From JAXJSP01 sp036310005 (GTDB lineage: Bacteria; Bacillota; Clostridia; Oscillospirales; Acutalibacteraceae): DNA of 46,147 nucleotides. The stretch covers positions 1-46,147 of the forward strand of contig JAXJSP010000028.1 in assembly GCA_036310005.1 (NCBI GenBank), read 5' to 3'. The translations under genes were made by a program, and so were the position numbers. Under the pieces are notes generated by a model that made no database searches, was not told the DNA's origin, and worked only from the letters and a program-made list of their open reading frames with translations. Position 1 is the first letter of the stretch; every line of letters begins with the position of its first letter. Shown piece after piece: positions 7,868-17,911 of this stretch.

Positions 7868-8734
7868 TCAGTTAAATATTCCAAAGTACCAGAGAATTGA
7901 AAGCAGACCTGCGAATACACAGTAAAAACCGAAGTATTTAAATTTGCGGTTTTTAACAAGAACATTAACAAATTTGATGCACAAAAATCCGACAATAGCG
8001 GCAGCAATCATTCCCGAAATATAATTTACAAGTTCACCCGCCTCGGGCGGAGAGTCAATTAAATCTTTCACATCAAGCAAGGCAGCACCTAAAATTGCCG
8101 GTATTGACATTATAAACGAATACTTAACCGCAAATTCTTTTTCAAATCCGTTTGCAAGACAGGCGGTAATCGTAGCACCCGAACGCGAAATACCGGGAAG
8201 CGTGGCAAAACCTTGTGCAACACCGATAATCCCTGCGTTTAAAAGCGTAGCGTTGCCTGCGTTTTTCTTGCCGGGCTTTATCTTGTCGGAAATAAATAAC
8301 ATCGTAGCGGTAATAAGCAAGCAAATGCCTATAACAAGCATATTTTCACCGGCACTCTCAACTAAATCTTTTCCCAAGAATCCCATAATACCGGTGGGTA
8401 TTGTCGAAATAATTATAAGCAAAACAAATCTTCTGTAACCGTCGCTTAAAATTTTTCTGTAATCTTTCTTGCCCGATACAGCAGAAAACAAATTATGAAA
8501 AATATCGCCGACCATTTTAAACGCTACTATAATCAGTTCTTTAATGTCTTTATAAAAAACAATAAATACAGCAAATAAAGTGCCTATATGTAGTAAAATA
8601 TCAAACGCAATACCGATTTGAGCATTAAAACCGAATACGTTTTTAAAAATTGCAAGATGTCCTGAACTGCTTACGGGTAAAAATTCGGTAAACCCTTGAA
8701 TGATACCCATTATAATCGACTCAAAAAGTCCCAT
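7868..8734 (-). CDS. uppP: Undecaprenyl-diphosphate phosphatase (UppP/BacA)
   Basis: Integral membrane enzyme that recycles undecaprenyl diphosphate to the monophosphate lipid carrier for cell-wall synthesis; extra copies confer bacitracin tolerance. The two signature stretches are GFTEFLPVSSSGHLA near the N-terminus and GISRSGATI in the middle, both with the catalytic Glu/Ser/Arg residues of the family; about eight hydrophobic segments follow the BacA pattern. The start at 8734 (MGLFESIIMGIIQG) has AAAGTGAG upstream and matches family N-termini; an ATG six codons earlier (8752) has no visible ribosome site. 288 aa. Confidence 0.94.
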   Translation of the reverse strand: MGLFESIIMGIIQGFTEFLPVSSSGHLAIFKNVFGFNAQIGIAFDILLHIGTLFAVFIVFYKDIKELIIVAFKMVGDIFHNLFSAVSGKKDYRKILSDGYRRFVLLIIISTIPTGIMGFLGKDLVESAGENMLVIGICLLITATMLFISDKIKPGKKNAGNATLLNAGIIGVAQGFATLPGISRSGATITACLANGFEKEFAVKYSFIMSIPAILGAALLDVKDLIDSPPEAGELVNYISGMIAAAIVGFLCIKFVNVLVKNRKFKYFGFYCVFAGLLSILWYFGIFN

Positions 8735-8906
8735 AACATCACTCACTTTCATTTTGATATAACCATTATATCAAATTATATCAGAAAAATATATATTTTC
8801 AAATTAATTTTATAAAACCTTTTACAAAATATTCATAATTTTACATTCAAATTGGAAAAAATATGTTATATTATAGTAAAGTTAAAACATTATCGGAGGC
8901 GTTTTA

Positions 8907-11828
8907 ATGTTAATACTTAAAAATATTGTAAAAAATTATGAAACAGGCAATCAAACAGTCAAAGCGCTGAAAAATGTCAACCTCAATTTCAGACAAAACG
9001 AGTTTGTTTCAATACTCGGACCGTCAGGATGCGGAAAAACAACGTTGCTTAACATTATCGGAGGACTTGACAGATATACATCCGGAGATATGTACATTAA
9101 CAACGTATCCACAAAAGAGTATAAGGACAGAGATTGGGACACATACAGAAATTATAAAATCGGCTTTGTTTTCCAGAGTTATAATCTGATACCCCATCAA
9201 AGCGTACTTGCAAATGTCGAACTTGCGCTTACTTTATCGGGAGTCAGTAAATCACAGCGACGCAAAAGAGCAAAAGAAGCCTTGGAAAAAGTTGGGCTCG
9301 GCGACTGTATCAATAAAAAACCGAATCAAATGTCGGGCGGCCAAATGCAGCGCGTTGCAATTGCAAGAGCGCTTGTAAATAACCCGGATATATTGCTCGC
9401 CGATGAGCCGACAGGCGCGCTCGATTCAGCCACAAGCAATCAGGTTATGGAAATTTTAAAAGAAATTTCAAAAGATAAACTTATCATAATGGTAACCCAT
9501 AACCCCGAAATTGCGCAAAAATATTCAACCCGTATTATAAAACTTAAAGACGGTGAGATTATTTCCGACTCAAATCCGTTTGAGTATGAGTTACAAGCAG
9601 TAAAAAAAGAAAAAAGCAAAGAAAAACATACTTCAATGTCCTTTCTTACCGCCTTTAACCTTTCTATGAAAAACTTGCTTACAAAAAAGGGAAGAACAAT
9701 TCTTACCTCATTTGCAGGCAGTATCGGTATTATAGGCATAGCGCTCATTTTGTCACTTTCAAACGGTATTCAGACATATATTGACAAACTTCAGGAAGAT
9801 ACCCTTTCATCATATCCGATAACCATTGAAGACCAAACAATGGATATGTCATCAATGGTGGAGATTTTTTCGGGAAACGAAAAATCAAAAGAGCAAAAAG
9901 ACTTAACTAAAATTTACTCGCGGGATATTACTTATGATATGATGAATGCGATGACATCTACTCAGACAAACAATTTAACCGATTTTAAAAAATTCATTGA
10001 AACTGACGAGGAGATTAAAAAATATGTCAGCGCCATACAGTACGGTTACGGACAGGAACTTAATATTTATGCAGACTCTGATACTGTGGAACAGTTGAAC
10101 CCGCCCACCGTTTATGACAGAATGTTCGGAGAAAACAGTTCTGTTGCAAGTATGGGAGAAAGTTTTCAAAATCTCGAAGTGTGGAAAGAAATGCTACCGC
10201 AGGATGACGGTACCGGAATAAACGAACTGATTAAACAGCAGTATGATATCGTAGAAGGCAAATGGCCCGAAAAATATAATGAGGTAGTGCTCGTAGTAGA
10301 TGAAAATAATACCTTAAACGATATCTATACTTTTTGTATCGGGCTAAAAGATGCAGACGAAATCGACGATATTATGAAAGCAGTCGCAAACGGTGAAAAA
10401 GTTGAGTCATCAAATTCTTCATGGGATATTAAAGATATAATCGGCAAAACATATAAACTCGTATTGCCTACGGATAAATATCAGTATGATACAATCAGCG
10501 GTACTTATATTGATAAAAGCGATAATGAATCTTATATGCAGATTGTAATAGACAAGGCGGAAACTATTGAAATTTGCGGTATTATCAAACCGAATCCCGA
10601 TTCAAACGCTGCCTCGCTTCAATGCGCTGTTGCCTATACTAAAGCACTTTCGGACCATTATGCCGAACAGATTAATAACTCGCAAATAGTTAAAACCCAA
10701 CTTGAAGACGAAAACACAGATGTTATTACAGGGCTTAAATTTGACGACGGAAGTTTTGATGAATTAAACGATTCGCAAAAAGCGGAAAAAATTAAAGATT
10801 TTTATCAAAATGCGGCTGTCTATGTAAAAGCAAATGCTTATAAACAGATTATGAGTAAGCCTACAGATGAGTATTTAAAAGAAAATACCGACGTTTATAT
10901 GTCGCAGTATCCCGACAGACAAAGTATGGAAAACGCAATAACTGCTATGTATGTTGAAAACGCGGGAATGAGCGAAGATAAAATCAAAGAGTATTTAGAG
11001 CAGATGAGCGACGATGAACTGTATGAAAATATGTATGCAGGCATTGAAGAAATGATTTCAACGCAGTACGAAGAAAGTATGAGCGAACAGTTGTCTTTAA
11101 TGAGCGCAGAACAGTTAAGCACCGCTTTTGATAACCTAATAAGTTCTTATTCAGACGAGCAGATAACGCTTACTTTGTCAGAGCAGTATCTAAACGATTG
11201 CTATGCACCGACAACCTATAAGGAAAATATGCAGGCGTTCGGTTACTCAAAGCCGGAAACACCTACCTCAATAAACTTATATGCCGCATCATTTGAAGAT
11301 AAGGAAGAAATAGCAGACAGAATTTCATATTATAATACACAGGTTAAAAATGACGAGGATAAAATAAATTACACCGATTATGTCGGACTTATGATGTCAT
11401 CGGTTACAACAATGATAAATGCAGTATCCTACGGACTTATTGCCTTTGTTGCAATTTCACTAATCGTATCTTCGATTATGATAGGCATTATCACTTATAT
11501 TTCGGTGCTTGAAAGAACAAAAGAAATCGGTATCTTGCGCGCGATAGGTGCATCTAAAAAAGATATTTCAAGAGTGTTTAACGCAGAAACGCTTATTATA
11601 GGACTGGTTTCAGGTTTATTAGGTGTGATTATAACCGTGTTGTTATGTTTGCCGATAAATTCTCTGCTTCACTCACTTACAGGCATTATGACAATAAATG
11701 CCGCCTTGCCGCTTGTTGCGGGAATAATATTAGTGCTTATTTCAATGACACTTACTTTGATAGCAGGAATTATACCGGCAAAACTTGCTGCTAAAAAAGA
11801 TCCGGTTGTAGCATTGAGAACGGAGTAA
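8907..11828 (+). CDS. ABC transporter, ATPase fused to MacB/FtsX-type permease
   Basis: 973-aa fusion of an ATP-binding domain and an FtsX-type permease. Walker A is GPSGCGKTT (38-46), the ABC signature MSGGQMQRVAIARAL starts near 142, and Walker B ILLADEPTGALD begins at 162. After a basic linker, a first membrane helix lies near 265-288, then a roughly 570-residue extracytoplasmic domain rich in Asp/Glu and Tyr, then three C-terminal membrane helices with ERTKEIGILRAIGAS, the FtsX signature. GGAGG precedes the ATG. Such transporters act in peptide, antibiotic or lipoprotein efflux and envelope stress; the substrate is unknown. Confidence 0.93.
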   Translation: MLILKNIVKNYETGNQTVKALKNVNLNFRQNEFVSILGPSGCGKTTLLNIIGGLDRYTSGDMYINNVSTKEYKDRDWDTYRNYKIGFVFQSYNLIPHQSVLANVELALTLSGVSKSQRRKRAKEALEKVGLGDCINKKPNQMSGGQMQRVAIARALVNNPDILLADEPTGALDSATSNQVMEILKEISKDKLIIMVTHNPEIAQKYSTRIIKLKDGEIISDSNPFEYELQAVKKEKSKEKHTSMSFLTAFNLSMKNLLTKKGRTILTSFAGSIGIIGIALILSLSNGIQTYIDKLQEDTLSSYPITIEDQTMDMSSMVEIFSGNEKSKEQKDLTKIYSRDITYDMMNAMTSTQTNNLTDFKKFIETDEEIKKYVSAIQYGYGQELNIYADSDTVEQLNPPTVYDRMFGENSSVASMGESFQNLEVWKEMLPQDDGTGINELIKQQYDIVEGKWPEKYNEVVLVVDENNTLNDIYTFCIGLKDADEIDDIMKAVANGEKVESSNSSWDIKDIIGKTYKLVLPTDKYQYDTISGTYIDKSDNESYMQIVIDKAETIEICGIIKPNPDSNAASLQCAVAYTKALSDHYAEQINNSQIVKTQLEDENTDVITGLKFDDGSFDELNDSQKAEKIKDFYQNAAVYVKANAYKQIMSKPTDEYLKENTDVYMSQYPDRQSMENAITAMYVENAGMSEDKIKEYLEQMSDDELYENMYAGIEEMISTQYEESMSEQLSLMSAEQLSTAFDNLISSYSDEQITLTLSEQYLNDCYAPTTYKENMQAFGYSKPETPTSINLYAASFEDKEEIADRISYYNTQVKNDEDKINYTDYVGLMMSSVTTMINAVSYGLIAFVAISLIVSSIMIGIITYISVLERTKEIGILRAIGASKKDISRVFNAETLIIGLVSGLLGVIITVLLCLPINSLLHSLTGIMTINAALPLVAGIILVLISMTLTLIAGIIPAKLAAKKDPVVALRTE

Positions 11829-11830
11829 AT

Positions 11831-12241
11831 ATGAATTTTTTGTATAAATTAAAACAAAGCATTTATTCGTTTATGTACGGTAGATGCGGAATAGACAGAC
11901 TCGGTATAGTCTTAATGGTTATATACTTTGTATTGAGTATTTTAACGGGCTTTTTTGAAGGAACGGTTGCGTTTATTCTATATTTTCTAAGCCTTGCGGT
12001 GTTTATATATTTTCTTTACAGATTTTTGTCAAGAGATTTGGCAAAAAGACAGGCGGAAAATACTAAAACGATTATCTTTTTAAATAAAGTTAAAAATATG
12101 TTTAAAAAAGATATTAAAGACAAGAATAAGGTAATAAGAAAATGTCCTGACTGTAAAGCAAAAATAAGACTCCCGAAGAAAAAAGGCAGACATTCGGTAA
12201 CCTGCCCGAGATGTAAAGTAACATTTAATGTAAAAATATAA
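11831..12241 (+). CDS. Small membrane protein with C-terminal zinc ribbon
   Basis: 136 aa, starting 3 bp after the ABC transporter stop, so translated from the same message. The N-terminal half has two hydrophobic segments (about residues 25-62), then a lysine-rich stretch, then a compact four-cysteine module, CPDCKAKIRLP and CPRCKVTF, typical of a rubredoxin-like zinc ribbon. It may be an accessory factor of the transporter, but no function is known. A strong terminator lies directly downstream. Confidence 0.8.
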   Translation: MNFLYKLKQSIYSFMYGRCGIDRLGIVLMVIYFVLSILTGFFEGTVAFILYFLSLAVFIYFLYRFLSRDLAKRQAENTKTIIFLNKVKNMFKKDIKDKNKVIRKCPDCKAKIRLPKKKGRHSVTCPRCKVTFNVKI

Positions 12242-12254
12242 ATAGTGTAAATAT

Positions 12255-12287
12255 AAAAACAAGGTGTGCTTTTGCACACCTTGTTTT
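12255..12287 (+). terminator. Terminator of the ABC transporter operon
   Basis: AAAAACAAGGTGTGC and its complement form a 15-bp perfect stem around a short TTT loop, with a T-run on the plus strand 15 bp after the stop codon. Confidence 0.9.
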
Positions 12288-12298
12288 TATTAACTTTG

Positions 12299-12407
12299 CC
12301 GACTGAGGCGGTTTATATTTTTTCTGTCACACTTATGCGGATGAGCCGACAAACAACCATAGAAACCACCTACGGTGGCCGTCTGAGACGGTTTTATTGT
12401 TTCTGTC
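12299..12407. repeat. Two imperfect copies of a hairpin-plus-T-tract element
   Basis: Copy 1 (12299-12328) begins CCGACTGAGGCGG and copy 2 (12379-12407) begins CCGTCTGAGACGG; each is a short hairpin followed by a T-rich tract ending in TTTCTGTC. A third small hairpin, CCACCTACGGTGG, precedes copy 2. They sit between two conventional terminators. They could be duplicated terminator units or a small intergenic repeat family; no coding potential is seen. Confidence 0.5.
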
Positions 12408-12421
12408 GGTGCGTATCAGAG

Positions 12422-12461
12422 AAAAAAGGTGTCACCGCTTTAATCGGTGACACCTTTTTTT
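12422..12461. terminator. Bidirectional terminator shared with lacZ
   Basis: AAAAAAGGTGTCACCG (12422-12437) pairs with its complement (12445-12460) over a 7-nt loop, with A and T runs on both sides, so it can terminate lacZ on the minus strand and readthrough on the plus strand. Confidence 0.85.
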
Positions 12462-12482
12462 ATGTCAAAAAACATTGTTAGT

Positions 12483-15400
12483 TTAAAAACTTAATTGTTC
12501 GTACTCGGTGAAGTCGTCTTTTTCATAAACTGTATTCGCGTTTTCAAAACCGTCATCAATTGCTTTTTTAATAGTAAACTCAAAGTCAAATTCATACGGA
12601 TTTGAGTATTTTTCAAGCGGTTCAATTCCGCAACTTGCAGAACCTATACCGTATTGGAATACATCACAGCAAAGAATAGTCTTACCGCATTTGTTAAGTT
12701 CGTGATTGTGCAAAGTCTTGATTAATTCCTCCTGAGTATAAGCAAGCGCCGAAAACTCAAACTTATCGCTGATAAATTCAAGCCCCGCATTATTTCCGTT
12801 TGTAATCTTAACCCATTTAGTATTGTAGTGATTTCCGTATTCTTGCGGACGGATGTTGTCGCTTAAACACTCGCTTGCTTTAAATGAGAAAAGTCCCATG
12901 TGAGAGGAATTGTTTAAGTCGCAGTAACTGAAATTCGGTCCTAGTCCGTAATATTCAATATTATCAAAACTCTTTTCAAAAGCCATGCGAAGTCCGAAAC
13001 GCGGAAGTTTTGCGGTCTTTTCATTTTGGTCGATGTGACACTTAAGATTTATGTCACCGGCTCTGTTTACGGTCCACTTAGCACAACCGGTGATAATTAC
13101 AGGCCTTGAATCGCTGACTATACCGAAGTTGCAGTTGATTATTGCCTCGTTAGAATTATAATCAACACTGCAGGAATATACCCTTGTGTACGCAAACATG
13201 TAACGCTCTTTTGTCCACAATTCATTCATATAGTGCCTGTCATTATCGGTAGGCGCCCTGTAAATATTAAATTGCATCGGTGAAGTAAAAAATCTTTGCG
13301 ATGAAAAACTGATTTGCCTGAAACATCCCGTAAGTTTGCTGAAACTGTGCGCAAAATCAGCACCGCTAATGAGAATTTTGCTCTCATCTTGTGTAACTTC
13401 AATAGGTTTTTTCGGCAAAAATGCAGTATATCTTTGCTCTGATGTGTCAAGCCTGAACTGACAAAATGCCATTTGTGTTCCCGGCTTTACCACGGTGTCA
13501 AGTCCGTTCATTGTGTAAATAAAGTTAATATAACATTCTCCGTCATCGGGAATGTCAAAATCAACACTTATTCTCTCACTTTCACCCGCAGGTATAGCCA
13601 AAGCACCAAGCGTGCCGGTCTGCACAACCTGTCCGTTCCTTGTAACTTCAAAATCACAGTTTAATCTGCTCAGATAGTTAAAATCGTATAAATTTGAAAC
13701 TTCAAATATATTTCCTTGAAGTCTTACCATCTTAACAGGCTGAATGACAGCCTTATAATCTTTAAGCGCTAAATGAGGCTTCCTGTCAGGAGTAACCATT
13801 CCGTCAACACAGAAGTTTCCTTCGTGTACTTTTTCACCGTTGTCACCGCCGTATAACCACATAGGTTCACCGGCTCCGTTTTTTCCGGCATAATATGCGT
13901 GGTCACACCATTCCCAGACAAAGCCGCCCATAAAACGCTTGTACTTGTATATTACATCCCAGTAATCTTTTAAACTGCCGGGAGATGTGCCCATTGAATG
14001 CGCGTATTCACATAAAACAAGCGGCCTTTCATTTTTGTGCTGATTAGAGTAATATTCGCAGTATGTAGGCGATGCATACATTTTTGAATGACAGTCATTA
14101 CATTCGTCATCAAACATATCAGGCAAAACCGAATATGAAATCTGACGCAATAATTCAGGTTGAGTCTTGTGCAGCATATCATCATAATCAAAAAAACCGC
14201 GTGTGTTGTAAATATGCTCGTAATGTGTAAATCTTGACGGATCGCGGTCTTTTGTATATGCGAGCAGTTTTGAAAAGTTTTCTCCCATTCCCGATTCGTT
14301 ACCCATGCTCCAACTTATAATGCAAGGCCTGTTCTTGAAGTTTTCTATCATTCTGAAAACGCGGTCAAACATCTTGTCATACCACATTTCATCACCTGCA
14401 ATCTTATCAGGCTCAAAATGATATAAAATTCCGTGACATTCAATATCCGCTTCACACATTATATATAAACCGTATTTGTCACACATCTGATAAAATCTGG
14501 GGTCATTGGGATAATGAGAAGTCCTTACCGCGTTGATATTGTGCTCTTTCATAAGACATATATCTTTATACATATCATCCGTAGTACACACATAAGCGGC
14601 ATAAGGACTAGAATCGTGACGGTTGACGCCTTTAAGTTTTATCGCCTTGTTATTCAGATACATTATACCGTCAATAATTTCAATTTTTCTTATACCGACA
14701 AATTCGGGTATATATTCTTCCATACCGCTTATTAAAAGCCGATATAATTCAGGCGACTCAGCATTCCAAAGCAAAGGATTTTCAACCTCAAATTCAATAT
14801 GCCCGTTTATATCGCATTTTTGCTCTGCCATAAATTCACCGTCAGGCGAAAAAAGTGATACGGTGACATCATTCGGATAATCGGTAATAACATCAACTAC
14901 AATGTTTGCCGATAATAAGTCTTTTGATACTTCGGTTCTGACTTCATAGTCTTCAATGTGATTTTCGCTTCTTGCAAGCAAATATACATCTCTGAAAATT
15001 CCCGAGTACCTGAATTTGTCCTGATCTTCAAGATAAGAGCCTGTACACCATTTGAATACCAGTACACTTACTCTGTTTTTACCGGGTTTTAAATAATCGC
15101 TTATATCAAATTCACTCAATAAATGAGAACACTCATTATATCCTGCAAACTGTCCGTTAATATATACGTAAAATGCCGAATCTACACCCTCAAATACTAT
15201 GTGCTTTTTAAAATCGCTCCATTGTTCGGGACACATAAAATCTCTGCTGTAAACACCGACCGGGTTGTTAAGAGGAATGTACGGAGGATCACAAGGGAAG
15301 GGGTATGGCGTATTTGTATATTGAACATTGTCATATCCGTTAATTTGCCACATCGACGGAACATTAATAAGAGTTTCTCTGATAATCGGTATTTCGGGGT

Positions 15401-15602
15401 TGATGCTCTCAGCAGGCACTTTAAAAATATTTTTGTAATAATTAAAACTCCAGTTTCCGTTTAATAAACCAAAACGATCAGACTGCTCGCGGTCTTTTGA
15501 AAAAATGTTTTCATCACTCTCAAAAGGTATGTAGTATGAGCGCGCTTGTAATGCGTTAACTGTTGTTGCAGTGATTTGCTCGTGATAGTTTTCAACCTTC
15601 AT
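12483..15602 (-). CDS. lacZ: Glycoside hydrolase family 2 beta-galactosidase (LacZ type)
   Basis: 1039-aa cytoplasmic enzyme hydrolysing lactose and other beta-galactosides. The acid/base Glu436 is in SMGNESGMG and the nucleophile Glu532 in VLCEYAHSMG; GVNRHDSSPYAAYV and RTSHYPNDPRFYQMCDKYG also match LacZ. Length equals the E. coli LacZ class with five domains, including the C-terminal beta-galactosidase small-chain domain. AGGAGA precedes the ATG. No signal peptide is present. It is third in a minus-strand run SDR-alr-lacZ with gaps of about 12 bp. Confidence 0.96.
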   Translation of the reverse strand: MKVENYHEQITATTVNALQARSYYIPFESDENIFSKDREQSDRFGLLNGNWSFNYYKNIFKVPAESINPEIPIIRETLINVPSMWQINGYDNVQYTNTPYPFPCDPPYIPLNNPVGVYSRDFMCPEQWSDFKKHIVFEGVDSAFYVYINGQFAGYNECSHLLSEFDISDYLKPGKNRVSVLVFKWCTGSYLEDQDKFRYSGIFRDVYLLARSENHIEDYEVRTEVSKDLLSANIVVDVITDYPNDVTVSLFSPDGEFMAEQKCDINGHIEFEVENPLLWNAESPELYRLLISGMEEYIPEFVGIRKIEIIDGIMYLNNKAIKLKGVNRHDSSPYAAYVCTTDDMYKDICLMKEHNINAVRTSHYPNDPRFYQMCDKYGLYIMCEADIECHGILYHFEPDKIAGDEMWYDKMFDRVFRMIENFKNRPCIISWSMGNESGMGENFSKLLAYTKDRDPSRFTHYEHIYNTRGFFDYDDMLHKTQPELLRQISYSVLPDMFDDECNDCHSKMYASPTYCEYYSNQHKNERPLVLCEYAHSMGTSPGSLKDYWDVIYKYKRFMGGFVWEWCDHAYYAGKNGAGEPMWLYGGDNGEKVHEGNFCVDGMVTPDRKPHLALKDYKAVIQPVKMVRLQGNIFEVSNLYDFNYLSRLNCDFEVTRNGQVVQTGTLGALAIPAGESERISVDFDIPDDGECYINFIYTMNGLDTVVKPGTQMAFCQFRLDTSEQRYTAFLPKKPIEVTQDESKILISGADFAHSFSKLTGCFRQISFSSQRFFTSPMQFNIYRAPTDNDRHYMNELWTKERYMFAYTRVYSCSVDYNSNEAIINCNFGIVSDSRPVIITGCAKWTVNRAGDINLKCHIDQNEKTAKLPRFGLRMAFEKSFDNIEYYGLGPNFSYCDLNNSSHMGLFSFKASECLSDNIRPQEYGNHYNTKWVKITNGNNAGLEFISDKFEFSALAYTQEELIKTLHNHELNKCGKTILCCDVFQYGIGSASCGIEPLEKYSNPYEFDFEFTIKKAIDDGFENANTVYEKDDFTEYEQLSF

Positions 15603-15614
15603 CTTAAATCTCCT

Positions 15615-16766
15615 TTAGTGTAAAAGCCCCACGATTTCAACTGTTTTACCGTCTTTTACATATACTCTTGATACTCGTTTTGTAATCAGGCACACTATTT
15701 CGTAATTAATCGTTCCCGCTGATTTTGCCAGATTATCAACCGGTAAAAGTTCATCGTTTTCATATCCGAATAATGTAACTTCATCGTCTGATTTTATGTC
15801 TAAATCGCTCGCGTCAATAAGGCATTGGTCCATACAGATTCTGCCTATAATATCCGCCCTTTTGCCTTTGAACAAAACCTGTCCGCCTTTTGCAAAAGCC
15901 CTGATAAAACCGTCGGCGTAGCCGACAGGCAAAGTGGCAACTGTCATATCTTTTTTCGCTTTGAATGTTGCTCCGTATGAAACACACTCGCCTTTATGCA
16001 GTTTTTTAACCATTGATACAAAACATTTTAAACTCATTACGGGCTTGAAAGAGGATGTGTCAATGTCTTTGCTCGGCTGTAATCCGTATAAAATAATACC
16101 CGGCCTTACCATATCTAAATGATACTCTTTTTTATCTAATGTCGCTGCCGAATTGCAGCAGTGTTTAAGTTTGATTTTAAAACCTTTGCTTTCAATTAAA
16201 CCTAACGCTCTTTTGAATTTTTCAAACTGATTTGATGTGAACCTGCCTGATTTATCTCCGTCTTTGTCGGCACAGGCAAAATGGGTAAAAGCACCCTCAA
16301 CTTCAAGTCCCTTAAGTAGGGGAACTTCACTTAAAAACTCATCGTCATATTCAAATCCAACCCTGTTCATACCGGTGTCTATTTTAATATGACATTTAAT
16401 GTTCAAGTTGTTTTCTTTTGCAACACTTGAAAGTTTGATTGCATAATCTTTTGAAATTAACGCTTGCGTAATATCAAACTGCGCTAATTTGTCAGCAAAT
16501 TTCACAGGAGTATAACTTAAAATCAAAATCGGTGTTTTGATGTCGGCCTGCCTTAATTCAATAGCCTCCTCAATATTGCTTACCGCAAAATAATCAGCCT
16601 TGCTTTCTAAAAATTTCGCAACCGGTACTGCGCCGTGTCCGTACGCATCAGCCTTGATAACGCACATAATCTTTACATTCGGTGCGGTCTTTTGTTTTAT
16701 TATATTAAAATTGTTTTCTAAATTATCAAAATTGATTTGAGCAAAAGTTCTTTTTAATAATTCCAT
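15615..16766 (-). CDS. alr: Alanine racemase
   Basis: 383-aa pyridoxal-phosphate enzyme producing D-alanine for peptidoglycan. The PLP lysine is K38 in VIKADAYGHG and the second catalytic base is Tyr264 in CVSYGATF; the C-terminal beta domain contains GRICMDQCLID. Length is typical. It lies 13 bp after the SDR gene and 12 bp before lacZ, an odd operon for a cell-wall gene, and probably just shares the promoter. Confidence 0.96.
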   Translation of the reverse strand: MELLKRTFAQINFDNLENNFNIIKQKTAPNVKIMCVIKADAYGHGAVPVAKFLESKADYFAVSNIEEAIELRQADIKTPILILSYTPVKFADKLAQFDITQALISKDYAIKLSSVAKENNLNIKCHIKIDTGMNRVGFEYDDEFLSEVPLLKGLEVEGAFTHFACADKDGDKSGRFTSNQFEKFKRALGLIESKGFKIKLKHCCNSAATLDKKEYHLDMVRPGIILYGLQPSKDIDTSSFKPVMSLKCFVSMVKKLHKGECVSYGATFKAKKDMTVATLPVGYADGFIRAFAKGGQVLFKGKRADIIGRICMDQCLIDASDLDIKSDDEVTLFGYENDELLPVDNLAKSAGTINYEIVCLITKRVSRVYVKDGKTVEIVGLLH

Positions 16767-16779
16767 TTTAATATCTCCT

Positions 16780-17496
16780 CTAAATTACAAGTCCTCCGTT
16801 GGGACTTATTACTTGCCCTGTTAAATAACTCTGATTGCTGACAAAAATTATACTGTCCGCAATTTCATCGGCAGATGCTGTTCTGTTAAGCGGTATTTCT
16901 TCTTTTAATGCACACATATCATCATCGCTTAAATGAGAATTCATATCGGTCTGAACCACTCCGGGCGCTACACAGTTTACAAGTATGTTGCTTTGCGCTA
17001 CTTCTTTTGCAAGCGCTTTTGTAAAGCCGATTATTGCCGCTTTTGATGTTGAATAGTCAACCTCACACGAGGCTCCCGTAATACCCCAAACAGACGATAT
17101 GTTGATTATATGTCCGCTTTTTCTGTTTATCATATAAGGTAAAACGCATTTTGTGACATTAAATACACCGTTAATATTAACATCCATTAAATTCTGCCAC
17201 TCGTCATTTCCTATATCGCAAAAAACTTTTTGCGAATTTGATACAGCGGCATTGTTAATAAGCAAGTCTATTTTTGAAAATTTGCTTATTACAAGTTTTA
17301 CTGCGTCTTTAACCTGCAAAAAATCTCTGACATCCGTCCTGATTGCAACTGCATTATACTCTTTTTCAAGTTGCCTTGCCTCGTTTTCGCTGTTTAAATA
17401 CAAAAATGCAACAGCATAACCCAAAGAAGACAGTTTTTTTACAAGACTTTTTCCGATGCCTCTTGAGCCACCTGTAACAAGTGCGGTTTTTAACAC
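16780..17496 (-). CDS. Short-chain dehydrogenase/reductase (FabG-like)
   Basis: 238-aa classical SDR using NAD(P)H. The cofactor loop is TGGSRGIGKSL (8-18), the NNAA motif is at 81-84, and the catalytic triad is Ser135, Tyr148 and Lys152 (YSTSK). The C-terminus GQVISPNGGLVI resembles FabG family proteins. It could be a 3-oxoacyl-ACP reductase or another ketoreductase; being outside a fatty-acid gene cluster, the substrate stays open. First gene of the SDR-alr-lacZ run. Confidence 0.88.
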   Translation of the reverse strand: MLKTALVTGGSRGIGKSLVKKLSSLGYAVAFLYLNSENEARQLEKEYNAVAIRTDVRDFLQVKDAVKLVISKFSKIDLLINNAAVSNSQKVFCDIGNDEWQNLMDVNINGVFNVTKCVLPYMINRKSGHIINISSVWGITGASCEVDYSTSKAAIIGFTKALAKEVAQSNILVNCVAPGVVQTDMNSHLSDDDMCALKEEIPLNRTASADEIADSIIFVSNQSYLTGQVISPNGGLVI

Positions 17497-17911
17497 TGTT
17501 ATCTCATCCTTTTTACTTATATAAATGCATATTAAGTATATAACTTATACAGCAAAAAATCAATAGACATATAAATACGACTAAACCTTTTTAAATTTAA
17601 CAAAATGCAACAAAAATCTATAAAATTTAAGTTACAAAATTGTTACTGATTAAATTTAGTCTATCGCCCCATAATACAAAAAAATAATTATGTTTTTGTT
17701 GAAAACTTTGGTTTTTGACGAGAAAATGCCCGTTTTTCGAAACTTTCAACAGAGTTTTCAACAAAATTATGTAAACAAGGGCTACCAAAAATTATTTTAA
17801 AAGTTAGTAAAAAAAGTCAATTTTTGTTCAAATTTACATATCGAAAATTGTTTCGAATAAAATCGTTCGTTTTTGGAAAAAATATCAAAAACAGAATTTG
17901 AGGTACAAAAT
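17497..17911. other. AT-rich intergenic region with inverted GTTGAAAAC repeats
   Basis: 415 bp without a convincing gene between two divergent transcripts. GTTGAAAAC (17698-17706) and its exact complement GTTTTCAAC (17754-17762) form an inverted pair, with a further CTTTCAACA at 17743-17751; these loosely resemble degenerate DnaA boxes. The rest is AT-rich and must hold the promoters of the SDR operon (minus) and of the 86-aa gene (plus). Confidence 0.4.

Noticed and set aside
17690..17765. Chromosomal replication origin
   Set aside because: DnaA-like repeats are weak and no dnaA, dnaN or rpmH gene lies nearby.
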